From contig NZ_WTFT01000040.1 in assembly GCF_009861505.1 (NCBI RefSeq), forward strand, positions 1 through 64,000: a stretch of DNA of 64,000 nt. Reading direction: 5' to 3'. This DNA comes from Pseudomonas izuensis. GTDB taxonomy: Bacteria > Pseudomonadota > Gammaproteobacteria > Pseudomonadales > Pseudomonadaceae. The position numbers were made by a program, and so were the translations under genes. Positions 16,907 to 26,234 of the stretch are shown here, in pieces (the stretch's first letter is position 1; each line of letters starts with the position of its first letter). Below the pieces are notes generated by a model, which worked only from the letters and a program-made list of their open reading frames with translations, did no database searches and was not told where the DNA came from.

Positions 16907-17662
16907 TCAATCCCGATACCCCGGCGCCACCCGCTCCAGCAATCTCAACAGCGCCGCCCAAGCCAGCTGCATCGCATCCGGATCACCGAGTTCCCCGTCA
17001 TCCAGCGGCCGCCCCGGATCATTGAACTGCCGCTCAGTGTGCTCACACACCTCAGCCGACGGCAGCACCAACTCTCCGGCAGCCTGGGCCGCCAACTGAA
17101 TGTCACAGGCCTTTTCCAGGTAGTACATGCGCATGAACGCCTGGCCCACCGTCTCGCCAACCGTCAGCAAACCATGGTTACGCAACATCAAAACAGGCTT
17201 GTCGCCGAGGTCCTGCACCAACCGTTGTTGCTCGCCCATGTCCAGCGCCACGCCTTCGTAGTCGTGGTAAGCGACCCGTCCATAGAACTCCATGGAAATC
17301 TGATTCACCGGCAATAACCCGCACTTCAACGCAGCCACCGCGCAGCCGGATTTGGTGTGGGTGTGCAACACGCATTGCGCGTCTTCCCGGGCGCCGTGAA
17401 TCGCACTGTGGATGACGAACCCCGCCGGATTGACCGGATAGGGCGACGGCTCGACCGCCTGGCCACTCAAGTCGATTTTCACCAGATTCGATGCGGTGAT
17501 CTCGTCGAACATCAGCCCATAAGGGTTGATCAGAAAGTGATGCTCCGGCCCCGGCAGGCGCACCGAGATATGGGTGAAGATCAGGTCGGTCATGCGAAAG
17601 TGCGCAACCAGTCGATAACAGGCTGCCAGTTCTTCACGTAACCGTCGTTCGGTCGGGCTCAT
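16907..17662 (-). CDS. Class II aldolase/adducin-family protein
   Basis: 251 residues of the class II (zinc) aldolase/adducin fold. The metal site appears as His100-x-His102 (CVLHTHTKSG), a third His in LRNHGLLTVG, and the YHDYEG loop. Family members cleave or epimerise phosphorylated sugars, but others act on keto acids, so the substrate is open. ATGA at 17659-17662 overlaps the stop of the CobW gene, so translation is coupled. Last gene of a four-gene unit with a CobW GTPase, an amidohydrolase and a ThDP enzyme. It has a GGAGAA site upstream. Confidence 0.85.
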   Translation of the reverse strand: MSPTERRLREELAACYRLVAHFRMTDLIFTHISVRLPGPEHHFLINPYGLMFDEITASNLVKIDLSGQAVEPSPYPVNPAGFVIHSAIHGAREDAQCVLHTHTKSGCAVAALKCGLLPVNQISMEFYGRVAYHDYEGVALDMGEQQRLVQDLGDKPVLMLRNHGLLTVGETVGQAFMRMYYLEKACDIQLAAQAAGELVLPSAEVCEHTERQFNDPGRPLDDGELGDPDAMQLAWAALLRLLERVAPGYRD

Positions 17663-18606
17663 GTTCTCCCGCTCTCCGTCAGGCAGGCATCCAACCCACG
17701 CCCCAATGCATCCCATCCCTCAAAACCACGGCGAGCGATAAACACTAACCGCGTCGCACTGGCCTGCGCCTCATCGGTTGCCGGGGAAAACTGACTGCGG
17801 GTGCCAACATGTTGCAACCAGTGGGCCTTGTTGCCTTGAGCCAGGACCACCAGCCCCTTGACCCGAAACACATCGCTGGGCAGCGTCTGCAACCAGCCTC
17901 GCAACCCCTCGACATCCAGCGCCGCAGTGCTCTGCCACAGCCAACTGCTGAACATCTCGCCGTGATCGTCCAGCGACACCCGCGTCAACGGCTTCACCGC
18001 CCGATGTTCAAGCTCCAGGTCCGTGTCCAGCCACAGCGCATCGGGCAACTCGGCCTGCACGCTTTCGTGCACCCGGGTCCGCAACCCCAATGCCTCGCGC
18101 AGCGCCCGCAATTGTTGCTCGTCCACCAGATCGGTCTTGTTCAACAACAACAGATCGGCAGCGGCCACCTGCGCCCGGGCCAGTCGCGCATACTCGCCTT
18201 CCAGCTGCAGATGACGGGTGGCGTCGACCACGGTGATGACCATGTCCAGCTGCATCTGGCTGCGCAATTGCGGGTAGGCCAGGGTTTGCACGATGCGCTG
18301 CGGATCGGACACGCCGCTGCACTCGATAACGATGCGTTCCAGCCGCGGCTGCAATTGCGCCAGGCTGCCGAGCTGCGCCAGCAGGTCTTCCTGCACGGTG
18401 CAGCAGATGCAGCCGTTTTGCAGGCTGTACACCGCATCGGTGACTTCGGAAACGATGGCGGCATCGATGTTCAGCTCGCCGAAATCGTTGACGATCACCG
18501 CCAGCCGACTGCCTTCGGCGCGGCGCACCATGCGGTTGAGCAAAGTGGTTTTGCCGGCACCGAGAAATCCGGACACCACGGTGACTGCGATGCGTTGTGT
18601 GTCCAT
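17659..18606 (-). CDS. CobW/COG0523 GTP-binding metallochaperone
   Basis: 315 residues. Walker A GFLGAGKTTLL at 13-23, the diagnostic GCICC metal motif with Cys66/68/69, a Walker-B-like VIECSGVSDP segment, and NKTD for guanine specificity. The C-terminal CobW_C domain follows. Such proteins deliver zinc or another metal to a client enzyme. The clients are probably its operon partners, the amidohydrolase just upstream (TAATG overlap) and the class II aldolase just downstream (ATGA overlap), both metal enzymes. Confidence 0.9.
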   Translation of the reverse strand: MDTQRIAVTVVSGFLGAGKTTLLNRMVRRAEGSRLAVIVNDFGELNIDAAIVSEVTDAVYSLQNGCICCTVQEDLLAQLGSLAQLQPRLERIVIECSGVSDPQRIVQTLAYPQLRSQMQLDMVITVVDATRHLQLEGEYARLARAQVAAADLLLLNKTDLVDEQQLRALREALGLRTRVHESVQAELPDALWLDTDLELEHRAVKPLTRVSLDDHGEMFSSWLWQSTAALDVEGLRGWLQTLPSDVFRVKGLVVLAQGNKAHWLQHVGTRSQFSPATDEAQASATRLVFIARRGFEGWDALGRGLDACLTESGRT

Positions 18607-20351
18607 TACGCCTTGCCCTCCAGCACCGGCGGTTCACCCTGCCAGACTGCTTTCAACCCTGCCGACGCCAGTGTCGAATGGCGGTCGTAAACCAGTTGTC
18701 CTTCAACGAACGTCAGCAGCACTTGGGTCTGATGGATGTAATTGCGCGCCGGTTCGGCGAACAGGTCGCGGTCGATCACGATCAGGTCCGCCGACTTGCC
18801 GACTTCCAGGCTGCCCGTGGTTTTTTCCAGCCCCATGGCCACGGCACCGTTGCGAGTGACCACGTTCAGTGCCTGTTCGAGGCTGATCGGCTCGCCGAAG
18901 CATGCCGGGTCGTCGTTCCAGGGGTTCTGGCGGGTGACCATGGTTTCCAGCGCCAGCCACGGGTCGATGGACGCCACCGGCCAGTCGGTGCCCATGACAG
19001 CAGTACCGCCCGCTTCCAGCACGCCTTTGAAGTCGTAGATGCGCTTGAGTCGCTCCTGGCCATAGCCCGAACGCGCGCCGCTGGCGAACGGCGTCGGATA
19101 CCAGGCGGCCGGGGAAAATTCGGCGATGACGTTCAGTTCCTTGAAGCGCGGCAGGTTGCCCGGATGCAGCAAGGTGCTGTGGGCGCACTGGTGGCGCACG
19201 CCACTGAAACCGTTGCGGCGACGGGCCTCGGCCACGGCATCGAGGAACACGTCGGAGGCGCCGTCACCGGTGCAGTGGGCGATCACGCGGATGCCTTTGC
19301 GGTCCATGTCCACCACCATGTCGGTGATGTGCTCGGGAGTCAGGTTGAGCTTGCCACGCCAGCTCGACTCCTGCGGCCATGGGGTCAGCAGGTACGAAGA
19401 CTTCGGCTCGACCGTGCCGTCGAAGTGGAATTTCACCGCGTTGGCACTCAGCCGTGCACTGCGGTAGTAGTGACGTTCACCTGCCAGCAGTTCCCAGCGA
19501 CGACGCACCGGAAAGATATCGTCCTGCCAACTGATCGCGGCTTCGATCCGTACCGTCAGTTCGCCGCTGTCGTCGAGTTCCTTCAAGGCTTGCAAGCGCT
19601 GTTCACACACGTGCACGTACTTGCTCGCCGTGACGCCGCGCGAACTCTGGAAGTGCACGCCATCACGATAGGCGCGACGCAACACGCTGACCGGGGTCGG
19701 CGGCATCGCGGCGTGAATCATCGCGTAGGCGCCGTCGATCATCAGGCCCGTGGGCTCGCCGGTCAGTTCGTCCCGTTCGAAATACCCGTTGCGCGGGTCA
19801 GACGTATGGCGGTCGATGCCGGCCAGTTCAAGGGCCTTGGAGTTGACCATCATGGTGCCCCACATGCGGTCGAGCAGCGCCACGGGACGGTCCGGCATGA
19901 CGCTGTCGAGCCACGCCCGGCCCGGGGTCAGACCGGCTTCGCGGAAGGTGTAGCGCACCCAGTATTGACCGTAGATCCAGCCATCGCCCGGATGCCTGTC
20001 GGCATAGGCGAGGATGCTCTCGCGCAGTTGTTCCGGCGTCGGGTCTTCGATGCCCACGTCGAGATCGTCGCTGTAACGCGGCGCCAGCGCGAGATCGGGA
20101 TGGGTGTGCATGTCGTGCAGGCCCGGCATGCAGAACGCGCCCTGTAAGTCATGCACCCGGGTGTTCGGTCCCTTGAATACCTCAAGCTCGCCGAGGCTGG
20201 CGACACCGATCAACTTGCCGTCGCGGATCGCCACGGCCTCGGCCCAGGGGTTCGCCGGATCCTGGGTGTAAATGCGACCGTTGCCGAGGATCAGATCGGC
20301 ATGGGTTCCTTGTGTGGAATGGGTCGAGGAAAAGTTGTCGGACTCAGCCAT
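18606..20351 (-). CDS. YtcJ-type amidohydrolase
   Basis: 581 residues of the amidohydrolase superfamily, exoenzyme/YtcJ group. The metal motif is His82-x-His84 (LHDMHTHPDL), with HCTGDGASDVFLDA and GTDWPVASIDPW giving the later His and Asp ligands. ATG 20351 has AAGGTGG upstream. It probably hydrolyses an amide, imide or guanidine-type bond of a small substrate. It is 80 bases after the AruI-like ThDP gene and its stop overlaps the CobW start. That association hints at a pathway for a guanidino or lactam compound, but the substrate cannot be read from sequence. Confidence 0.85.
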   Translation of the reverse strand: MAESDNFSSTHSTQGTHADLILGNGRIYTQDPANPWAEAVAIRDGKLIGVASLGELEVFKGPNTRVHDLQGAFCMPGLHDMHTHPDLALAPRYSDDLDVGIEDPTPEQLRESILAYADRHPGDGWIYGQYWVRYTFREAGLTPGRAWLDSVMPDRPVALLDRMWGTMMVNSKALELAGIDRHTSDPRNGYFERDELTGEPTGLMIDGAYAMIHAAMPPTPVSVLRRAYRDGVHFQSSRGVTASKYVHVCEQRLQALKELDDSGELTVRIEAAISWQDDIFPVRRRWELLAGERHYYRSARLSANAVKFHFDGTVEPKSSYLLTPWPQESSWRGKLNLTPEHITDMVVDMDRKGIRVIAHCTGDGASDVFLDAVAEARRRNGFSGVRHQCAHSTLLHPGNLPRFKELNVIAEFSPAAWYPTPFASGARSGYGQERLKRIYDFKGVLEAGGTAVMGTDWPVASIDPWLALETMVTRQNPWNDDPACFGEPISLEQALNVVTRNGAVAMGLEKTTGSLEVGKSADLIVIDRDLFAEPARNYIHQTQVLLTFVEGQLVYDRHSTLASAGLKAVWQGEPPVLEGKA

Positions 20352-20431
20352 GTAAGCCACCTTGAGTTCAGGGCAGTAGAAAGGTCCCTCGCGCTTTGCG
20401 CAGCTGGAGGACCTGAAAAATTTTTGTTGTT

Positions 20432-22033
20432 CTATTCGAGGAAATCCGCGGCATCCAGCTCGATCATCACAGGCTCGCCGCCGGTGCCGAGTTGGCCAAG
20501 CAACTCGCGCAAGCTGTCCAGACTGCGCGCCCGGTGATGGGCGACGTGGCAACTTTGCGCCAGGGCAGCGAAGTCCGGCGTAAGGATGTCCACCCCCAGC
20601 AACGGCACCGACCGGGCGTTCATGTAATCGCGGATTTCGGCGTAGCTGGCGTTGTTCCACAGCAGCAGGATCACGCCGGCGCCGGCCTCTTTGGCGGCGA
20701 TCAGTTCGGCGCTGGAGAATTGCAGGCCGCCGTCCCCCACCAATGCCACTACTGGACGTTGCGGCCGGGCCAGTTTGGCACCGATGGCGGCGGGCAAACC
20801 GTAACCCAGGGTTCCGTAGCCACTGCCGGCGTTGAACCAGCTGTTGGGTGTTGGCGCGCGATAGCCCAGGGCGCCCTGGTACACCGGTTGGGTCGAGTCG
20901 CCGACGATCAGCGGCTGCGGCAGGGCGTCGCGTATCGTATCGAGCAGCGCCTGAAGGCGGCTTTGTTTCGCGCTCCAGCCGGCGTGTTCGAGTGCATTGA
21001 CCCGCGTCACCCGCTCACTCGCCCAGGCAGGATCGGCCTGACGTTGCGGCAGACGTACCAGCAGCGCTCGCAAGCCGTGTTCGGCATCACCCAGCAAACC
21101 GACCCGGGCCGGTTGGGCGCCCAGCACTTGCATCGGATCGATGTCGAGACGGATCAGTGGCGCCTTGAACGCCAAGGGACCGAGGCCAAAAAAGTCGTAG
21201 TCGGTTTCACCCAGCTCGGTGCCGATGGCCAGCACCACGTCCGCCTCGGCGAACAGTTCGCGACCGTGAGCCGACGACTGCACGCCATCGAGCAGCAGCG
21301 GATGTTCGGGCGCCAGCAAACCTCGGGCGTTGGTGGTCAGCGCCACCGGTGCCTGCAAGCGTTCGGCGAGCAGCGTCAGGGCTTCGCTGGAACGACGCGC
21401 ACCGCCACCGGCGAGGATCAAGGGACGTTGCGCGCGGTTGATCAGATCGACTGCCGCATTTATCGCTTCTGGCGCAGGAGCCGGAGCAGTCGGCAGTGGT
21501 CGAGGATTCAAATCCAGGCCATCAGCGGACATTTCCAGCACATCCAGCGGAATCTCGATATGCACCGGTCGTGGCCGCGTGCAGCGAAACAAGGCAAAGG
21601 CCCGCGCCAGCACTTCCGGCAATTGGTCCGGGTGCTGCACGGTGTGGCTTAAGGCACAAACCCCGGCGACCAGCGCACGCTGATCGGGCAGTTCATGCAG
21701 GTGACCATGACCCAGACGCAGGTGTTCACGCCGGTTGCAGGTGGAGATCACCAGCATCGGCACCGAATCGGCGTAGGCCTGGCCCATGGCGGTGAGAATA
21801 TTGGTCATGCCGGGGCCGGTGATGATGAAGCACCCCCCCGGCTTGCCACGGGCACGGGCATAACCGTCGGCCATGAACCCCGCACCTTGTTCGTGACGTG
21901 GGCTGACGTGCGTCAGGCGGCTGCCGTGCAGGCCACGATAAAGCTCGACGGTGTGCACACCGGGAATGCCGAAGACGTGTTCGACGCCATAGCTTTCGAG
22001 CAACTGAACGAGCGCCTGGGCACAACGGGTCAT
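20432..22033 (-). CDS. ThDP-dependent decarboxylase, AruI/acetolactate synthase-like
   Basis: 533 residues with the three-domain ThDP fold: an N-terminal pyrimidine domain with Glu48 (PRHEQGAGF), a central domain (PLILAGGGARRSSEA), and a C-terminal diphosphate domain with VGDGGLQFSS ending in NN (LLWNNASY). The opening VFGIPGVHTVELYRGL is strongly like AruI, the 5-guanidino-2-oxopentanoate decarboxylase of the arginine transaminase pathway in P. aeruginosa. No aruH-type gene is adjacent, so the true substrate may be another 2-oxo acid. First gene of the minus-strand unit; a LysR gene is divergent. Confidence 0.82.
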   Translation of the reverse strand: MTRCAQALVQLLESYGVEHVFGIPGVHTVELYRGLHGSRLTHVSPRHEQGAGFMADGYARARGKPGGCFIITGPGMTNILTAMGQAYADSVPMLVISTCNRREHLRLGHGHLHELPDQRALVAGVCALSHTVQHPDQLPEVLARAFALFRCTRPRPVHIEIPLDVLEMSADGLDLNPRPLPTAPAPAPEAINAAVDLINRAQRPLILAGGGARRSSEALTLLAERLQAPVALTTNARGLLAPEHPLLLDGVQSSAHGRELFAEADVVLAIGTELGETDYDFFGLGPLAFKAPLIRLDIDPMQVLGAQPARVGLLGDAEHGLRALLVRLPQRQADPAWASERVTRVNALEHAGWSAKQSRLQALLDTIRDALPQPLIVGDSTQPVYQGALGYRAPTPNSWFNAGSGYGTLGYGLPAAIGAKLARPQRPVVALVGDGGLQFSSAELIAAKEAGAGVILLLWNNASYAEIRDYMNARSVPLLGVDILTPDFAALAQSCHVAHHRARSLDSLRELLGQLGTGGEPVMIELDAADFLE

Positions 22034-22086
22034 GCAGCACCTCATTGGAGATGGGCCGGACCGGCCCGATGACAAGTCGGGTTAGT

Positions 22087-22112
22087 ATTGTTGAATCAAC
22101 CGATACAACAAT
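22087..22112. promoter_or_regulatory. Candidate LysR operator
   Basis: ATTGTT (22087-22092) pairs with AACAAT (22107-22112), and inside it GTTGA-A-TCAAC (22090-22100) is a perfect palindrome. It lies between the divergent ThDP and LysR genes, where LysR proteins bind. Confidence 0.5.
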
Positions 22113-22184
22113 CGATTTTTTTTGGCCTGACTGTTCAATTTCCGTCACCATACCTACCCCCCTCCACCCACAGCGGAATGAGTT

Positions 22185-23090
22185 ATGCGTTTTCCTTCGA
22201 TGACAGCCCTTCGCGCGCTGGACGCGGTTGCCCGCTTGGGCAGCGTGTCGGTCGCCGCCCGTGAACTGAACCTGACTCGCAGCGCCATCAGCCATCAGAT
22301 CAGCAAGCTTGAGGAATGTGTCGGCTTCGCCCTCACCGAGCGCATTGGCCGGGGGATTGGCCTGACGTATCAAGGCGAACGCTATGCGCGCGAGGTGCAT
22401 GGGATTCTGTTGAACCTGCTCGACGCCGGGCAGCTCATCGACGACCAGGAAATCTCCGGTCGCCTGTGTGTCAGTTGCGCGCCGGGGTTCGCCACCTATT
22501 GGTTGTGCCACCACATCGGCGCGTTTTTGCGTCAGTACCCGCAGGTGCAGTTGCAACTGATTTCCCCGCGCACGCCGGACGATACCAACAACTCCAACGT
22601 CGACCTTTTCATCGCCTACGGCATTGGCGACTGGCCGGAAATGAGGGTTGAAGAGATCGTCGCGCTGCGCTTCTTTCCGGTGTGCAGCCCGCGCCTGATC
22701 AATGCATTGAGCGGCCTGAAGAGCCCGCAGGAACTCAGTCACTTTCCGCTGCTGCACATGACCGACTATACGGACTGGCGAGTCTGGCTGACCGCGGCCG
22801 GCGCCTCGGGGGTCAATGCGGTGAGCGGCATCCTGTTCTCCGATGCGCACTGCGCGCAATCCGCCTGCATTGCCGGCCAGGGCATCGCGATTGGCGACAA
22901 CCTGATCAGCGGCGATGCCTTGTCCAAGGGTTTGCTGGTGCGCCCGTTCGATATCAGCATCGACCTGCACCGTGGCTATTACCTGGCCGCCGACCCGCAA
23001 AAAGCCGAGCGCGCGGTGGTTCAGGCGTTCAGTAACTGGGTCAAGACCCAGCTGCAATCGTCGCACCAGACCTGGCAGGACCCCCTCTGA
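22185..23090 (+). CDS. LysR-family regulator, GcvA-like
   Basis: 301 residues. The first 60 hold the winged helix-turn-helix (ARLGSVSVAARELNLTRSAISHQISKLEE), matching the GcvA-like group. The rest is the effector domain (SGRLCVSCAPGFATYWLCHHIG onward). It is divergent from the ThDP-amidohydrolase-CobW-aldolase unit with a 150 bp gap containing a palindrome, so it is the likely regulator of that unit. The ABC importer downstream on the same strand may also be a target, as substrate uptake for the pathway. Confidence 0.88.
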   Translation: MRFPSMTALRALDAVARLGSVSVAARELNLTRSAISHQISKLEECVGFALTERIGRGIGLTYQGERYAREVHGILLNLLDAGQLIDDQEISGRLCVSCAPGFATYWLCHHIGAFLRQYPQVQLQLISPRTPDDTNNSNVDLFIAYGIGDWPEMRVEEIVALRFFPVCSPRLINALSGLKSPQELSHFPLLHMTDYTDWRVWLTAAGASGVNAVSGILFSDAHCAQSACIAGQGIAIGDNLISGDALSKGLLVRPFDISIDLHRGYYLAADPQKAERAVVQAFSNWVKTQLQSSHQTWQDPL

Positions 23091-23102
23091 CACCCCGTAA
23101 CC

Positions 23103-23767
23103 TGTAGGAGCGAGCCTGCTCGCGAAAAACCTTGGCCACCGCTGGGTGCCAGGCTTCGCGCGTTATCGTTGGCGACCATCGCGAGCAGGGCTCGCTCCTA
23201 CAGGTTCCGATTTTTGTAGGAGCGAGCCTGCTCGCGAAAAACCTGAGGCCACTGCGGGGTGTCAGGTTTCGCGCGTAATCGTTGGCGACCATCGCGAGCA
23301 GGGCTCGCTCCTACAGGTTCCGATTTTTGTAGGAGCGAGCCTGCTCGCGAAAAACCTGAGGCCACCACGGGGTGCCAGGTTTCGCGCGTTATCGTTGGCG
23401 ACCATCGCGAGCAGGGCTCGCTCCTACAGGTTCCGTTTTTTGTAGGAGCGAGCCTGCTCGCGAAAAACCTGAGGCCACCGCGGGGTGCCAGGTTTCGCGC
23501 GTTATCGTTGGCGACCATCGCGAGCAGGGCTCGCTCCTACGGTTCCGATTTTTGTAGGAGCGAGCTTGCTCGCGAAAAACCTGAGGCCACTGCGGGGTGC
23601 CAGGTTTCGCGCGTAATCGTTGGCGACCATCGCGAGCAGGGCTCGCTCCTACAAGTTCCGTTTTTTGTAGGAGCGAGCCTGCTCGCGAAAAACCTGAGGC
23701 CACCACGGGGTGCCAGGTTTCGCGCGTAATCGTTGGCGACCATCGCGAGCAAGCTCGCTCCTACAGG
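23103..23767. repeat. Six-copy tandem REP/BIME array
   Basis: Units beginning TGTAGGAGCGAGC start at 23103, 23215, 23328, 23441, 23553 and 23666, giving a regular period of 112-113 bp. Each unit has an outward REP, a short near-constant spacer (CCACNNCGGGGTGCCAGG type), and an inverted REP (CGAGCAGGGCTCGCTCCTACA). Copies differ by a few bases. The frames that cross it are repeat artefacts. It separates the LysR gene from the transporter. Confidence 0.95.
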
Positions 23768-23927
23768 GTGGGTTTAATCATTGGAAATTGAGTAATAAAA
23801 CTAACCAATACGAGCAAAATAATTCCATTGATGTAGCGATATTTTTAACAATAATGAGCCCAAAGCCCACATCGGATTTACATCCGTCCTCGTACGTCAT
23901 GTGGGCAATAAAAAGAGGAACCTCATT

Positions 23928-25019
23928 GTGTCCAGCCGTTCAGCGATTCAGCTCAGCGCACAAGGTATCAGCCAGTATTACGGTCGTTTCGCGGCGCTGG
24001 ATAATGTCGATCTCGACGTTCGCCAAGGTGAATTCCTTACCTTGCTGGGCCCTTCCGGCTCGGGCAAAACCACCCTGCTGATGATCCTGGCCGGCTTCCT
24101 CAGCCCGACCTCGGGCAAGCTGATGGAACAAGGTGTCGACATCATCAAGCGCTCGGCCGAGAAGCGGAACTACGGCATGGTGTTCCAGGGCTATGCGCTG
24201 TTTCCGCACATGAGCGTGGCGGACAACGTGGCCTATCCGCTGCGCATCCGCAAAGTCGCAGCCGAAGAGCGCCAGCGCCGGGTCAAGCGCATTCTGGAAG
24301 TGGTCGGCCTCGGTGCGCACATGCACAAGAAACCTGCCGAACTGTCCGGTGGCCAGCAACAGCGTGTGGCGATTGCCCGGGCACTGGTGTTCGAACCGGA
24401 ACTGCTGCTGCTCGATGAACCGCTGTCGGCACTGGACAAGAACCTGCGCGAACAACTGCAAACCGAGTTGCAACGCATCCACCGTCAGGTCGGCACCAGC
24501 TTCGTCTTCGTCACCCACGACCAGAACGAAGCCCTGGCGCTGTCGTCGCGCATCGCGATTTTCAACCATGGCAAGCTGACCCAGGTCGACACCCCGGAAA
24601 ACATCTACAACCGCCCCGAGAGCCGTTTCGTCGCCGAGTTCCTCGGCAAGATGAACCTGTTCCCGCTGGCCGACTTGTCCCGCAATGGCCCGACCGCCAG
24701 CGGACGCTGCGGCACCAGCGTTCTGCACGCCCTCGCCCCCGCGCCGTTGGGCCGAGAGCCGATCGTGCTGGCCGTGCGCCCCGAGCACATGGAATTGCAC
24801 AGCGAATGCCCGACCCGCGACGGCTATAACGTGATGCCCGCGCAACTCACCGACAAGGTTTACCAGGGGTCAAGCACCCATCTGGCGCTCAAGGTCGGTG
24901 GCGATACCCTGCCGATCAACCTGTCCGTGCCCGGCAATCACCCGGGTGCACTGATGCCTGGCGGCGCCCCCGTGTGGCTGAGCTGGCCGGTGCAGCAGAG
25001 CTTCCTGCTGCCGGCCTGA
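23928..25019 (+). CDS. ABC transporter ATP-binding protein, PotA-like
   Basis: 363 residues. Walker A GPSGSGKTT with Lys47, Q-loop, signature LSGGQQQR and Walker B LLLLDEPLSALD are complete. A C-terminal TOBE-type domain (about 270-363) is typical of the PotA and FbpC groups. I chose the GTG at 23928 because AGAGGA lies eight bases upstream; the in-frame GTG at 23901 lacks a site. A leader of about 160 bases, rich in A and T, follows the REP array. Four-gene unit: ATPase, binding protein, two permeases. Confidence 0.9.
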   Translation: MSSRSAIQLSAQGISQYYGRFAALDNVDLDVRQGEFLTLLGPSGSGKTTLLMILAGFLSPTSGKLMEQGVDIIKRSAEKRNYGMVFQGYALFPHMSVADNVAYPLRIRKVAAEERQRRVKRILEVVGLGAHMHKKPAELSGGQQQRVAIARALVFEPELLLLDEPLSALDKNLREQLQTELQRIHRQVGTSFVFVTHDQNEALALSSRIAIFNHGKLTQVDTPENIYNRPESRFVAEFLGKMNLFPLADLSRNGPTASGRCGTSVLHALAPAPLGREPIVLAVRPEHMELHSECPTRDGYNVMPAQLTDKVYQGSSTHLALKVGGDTLPINLSVPGNHPGALMPGGAPVWLSWPVQQSFLLPA

Positions 25020-25111
25020 AGCCGCAAAAAACCTGCATCAAATAGCGCTCTTCCCCTGACAACAATAAAGGCCGGTGTCCACCGCGACGCCCGCTGAACG
25101 AGGACTTGCCC

Positions 25112-26224
25112 ATGCGCCAGAATCACCAACAAGACTGTATTGAAGTGCTGATCGAAAAGGCCCGTGGCGGTCAGATAAACCGTCGCACCTTCATCCAGGC
25201 CATGGGCCTGCTGGCCGCGGTGCCGCTGGCACTGCGCAGTGGCATCAGTTGGTCGGCCGACAAGCCGCTGGTGGTGGTCAACTGGGGTGGCGATGCCCTG
25301 AATGCCTTCCGCTCGGCCTGGACCGACACCTTCACCAAGAACACCGGCATTCAAGTGCGCATCGACGGCGCCGGCCCCACCGAAGGCGCGATCCGCTCGC
25401 AACTGGCCAGCGGTCAGCCGAGCTGGGACGTGGTCGATGTCGAAAGCTACAGCGCCCTCGTGCTGGGCCGCGAAAAGATCCTGCAACCGCTGGACTACAA
25501 CGTGATCAAGCGCGATCAGGTGGCCCCGGCGCTCGCCTCGGACTTCGGCATCGCCAGCTATCAGTTCAGCTACGTGATGGCCTGGGACAGTGCCAAGTTC
25601 GGCGACAACGGACCGAAGACCTGGGCCGATTTCTGGGACGTGAAGAAATTCCCCGGCAAACGCACGTTGTACAAATGGATGAACGGAATGCTCGAAGCGG
25701 CGTTGCTGGCCGACGGCGTTCCGGCCGATCAGCTCTACCCGCTGGACGTGCCACGGGCGATGAAGAAGATCGACGAGATCAAACCTCACGTGCTGTCGTT
25801 CTGGAGCTCGGGGGCCGAGAGCCAACAACTGATGGTCGATGGCGAAGTCTCGGTGGGGGCGATCTGGCATACCCGCGCCAAGCTGCTCAGCGAAGACACC
25901 GACAACCGCGTGCGCTGGAGTTTCGACAACGGCTTCATCAACTCCAGCAGCTGGGCCGTGTTGCAAGGCAACCCGGCGGGCACGCAACCGGCCATGCAGT
26001 TCATCCAGAATGCGTTTGCGCCTGAAGGCCAACTCAAACTGTTCGAACTGCTGGGCAACGGGCCGTCGAACAGCGCCACCGAAAAACTGATGTCGGCCAG
26101 GCAGCTGGAAGCCAACTGCGCCTCCGAAGCGAACCTGAAAAAACAGATCGCCCTCAATGCCCAGTGGTACGCCGACAACTATTCCAAGGCTCTGGAAGAG
26201 TATCTGACGCGGCTGTCCAAGTGA
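25112..26224 (+). CDS. ABC transporter substrate-binding protein, PotD/F-like
   Basis: 370 residues. The N-terminus carries a twin-arginine motif (NRRTFIQ) before a hydrophobic stretch, so export through Tat is likely. The body has the PotD/PotF-like features: VVVNWGGDALNAF near the start, and WDVVDVESYSALVLGR in the first lobe. ATG 25112 has GAGG nine bases upstream, and a TTG six bases before it is ignored. The ligand is probably a polyamine or related cation, but could equally be an amino-acid derivative from the neighbouring ThDP pathway. Confidence 0.88.
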   Translation: MRQNHQQDCIEVLIEKARGGQINRRTFIQAMGLLAAVPLALRSGISWSADKPLVVVNWGGDALNAFRSAWTDTFTKNTGIQVRIDGAGPTEGAIRSQLASGQPSWDVVDVESYSALVLGREKILQPLDYNVIKRDQVAPALASDFGIASYQFSYVMAWDSAKFGDNGPKTWADFWDVKKFPGKRTLYKWMNGMLEAALLADGVPADQLYPLDVPRAMKKIDEIKPHVLSFWSSGAESQQLMVDGEVSVGAIWHTRAKLLSEDTDNRVRWSFDNGFINSSSWAVLQGNPAGTQPAMQFIQNAFAPEGQLKLFELLGNGPSNSATEKLMSARQLEANCASEANLKKQIALNAQWYADNYSKALEEYLTRLSK

Positions 26225-26234
26225 GCCATCGACC

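Noticed and set aside
18597..20147. A 516-codon plus-strand frame opposite the amidohydrolase
   Set aside because: Antisense shadow; the minus-strand frame has clear metal motifs.
23103..23767. Regular repeat array resembling CRISPR
   Set aside because: The repeat unit is about 112 bp with internal REP palindromes and the spacers are nearly constant; CRISPR spacers differ and no cas genes are near.
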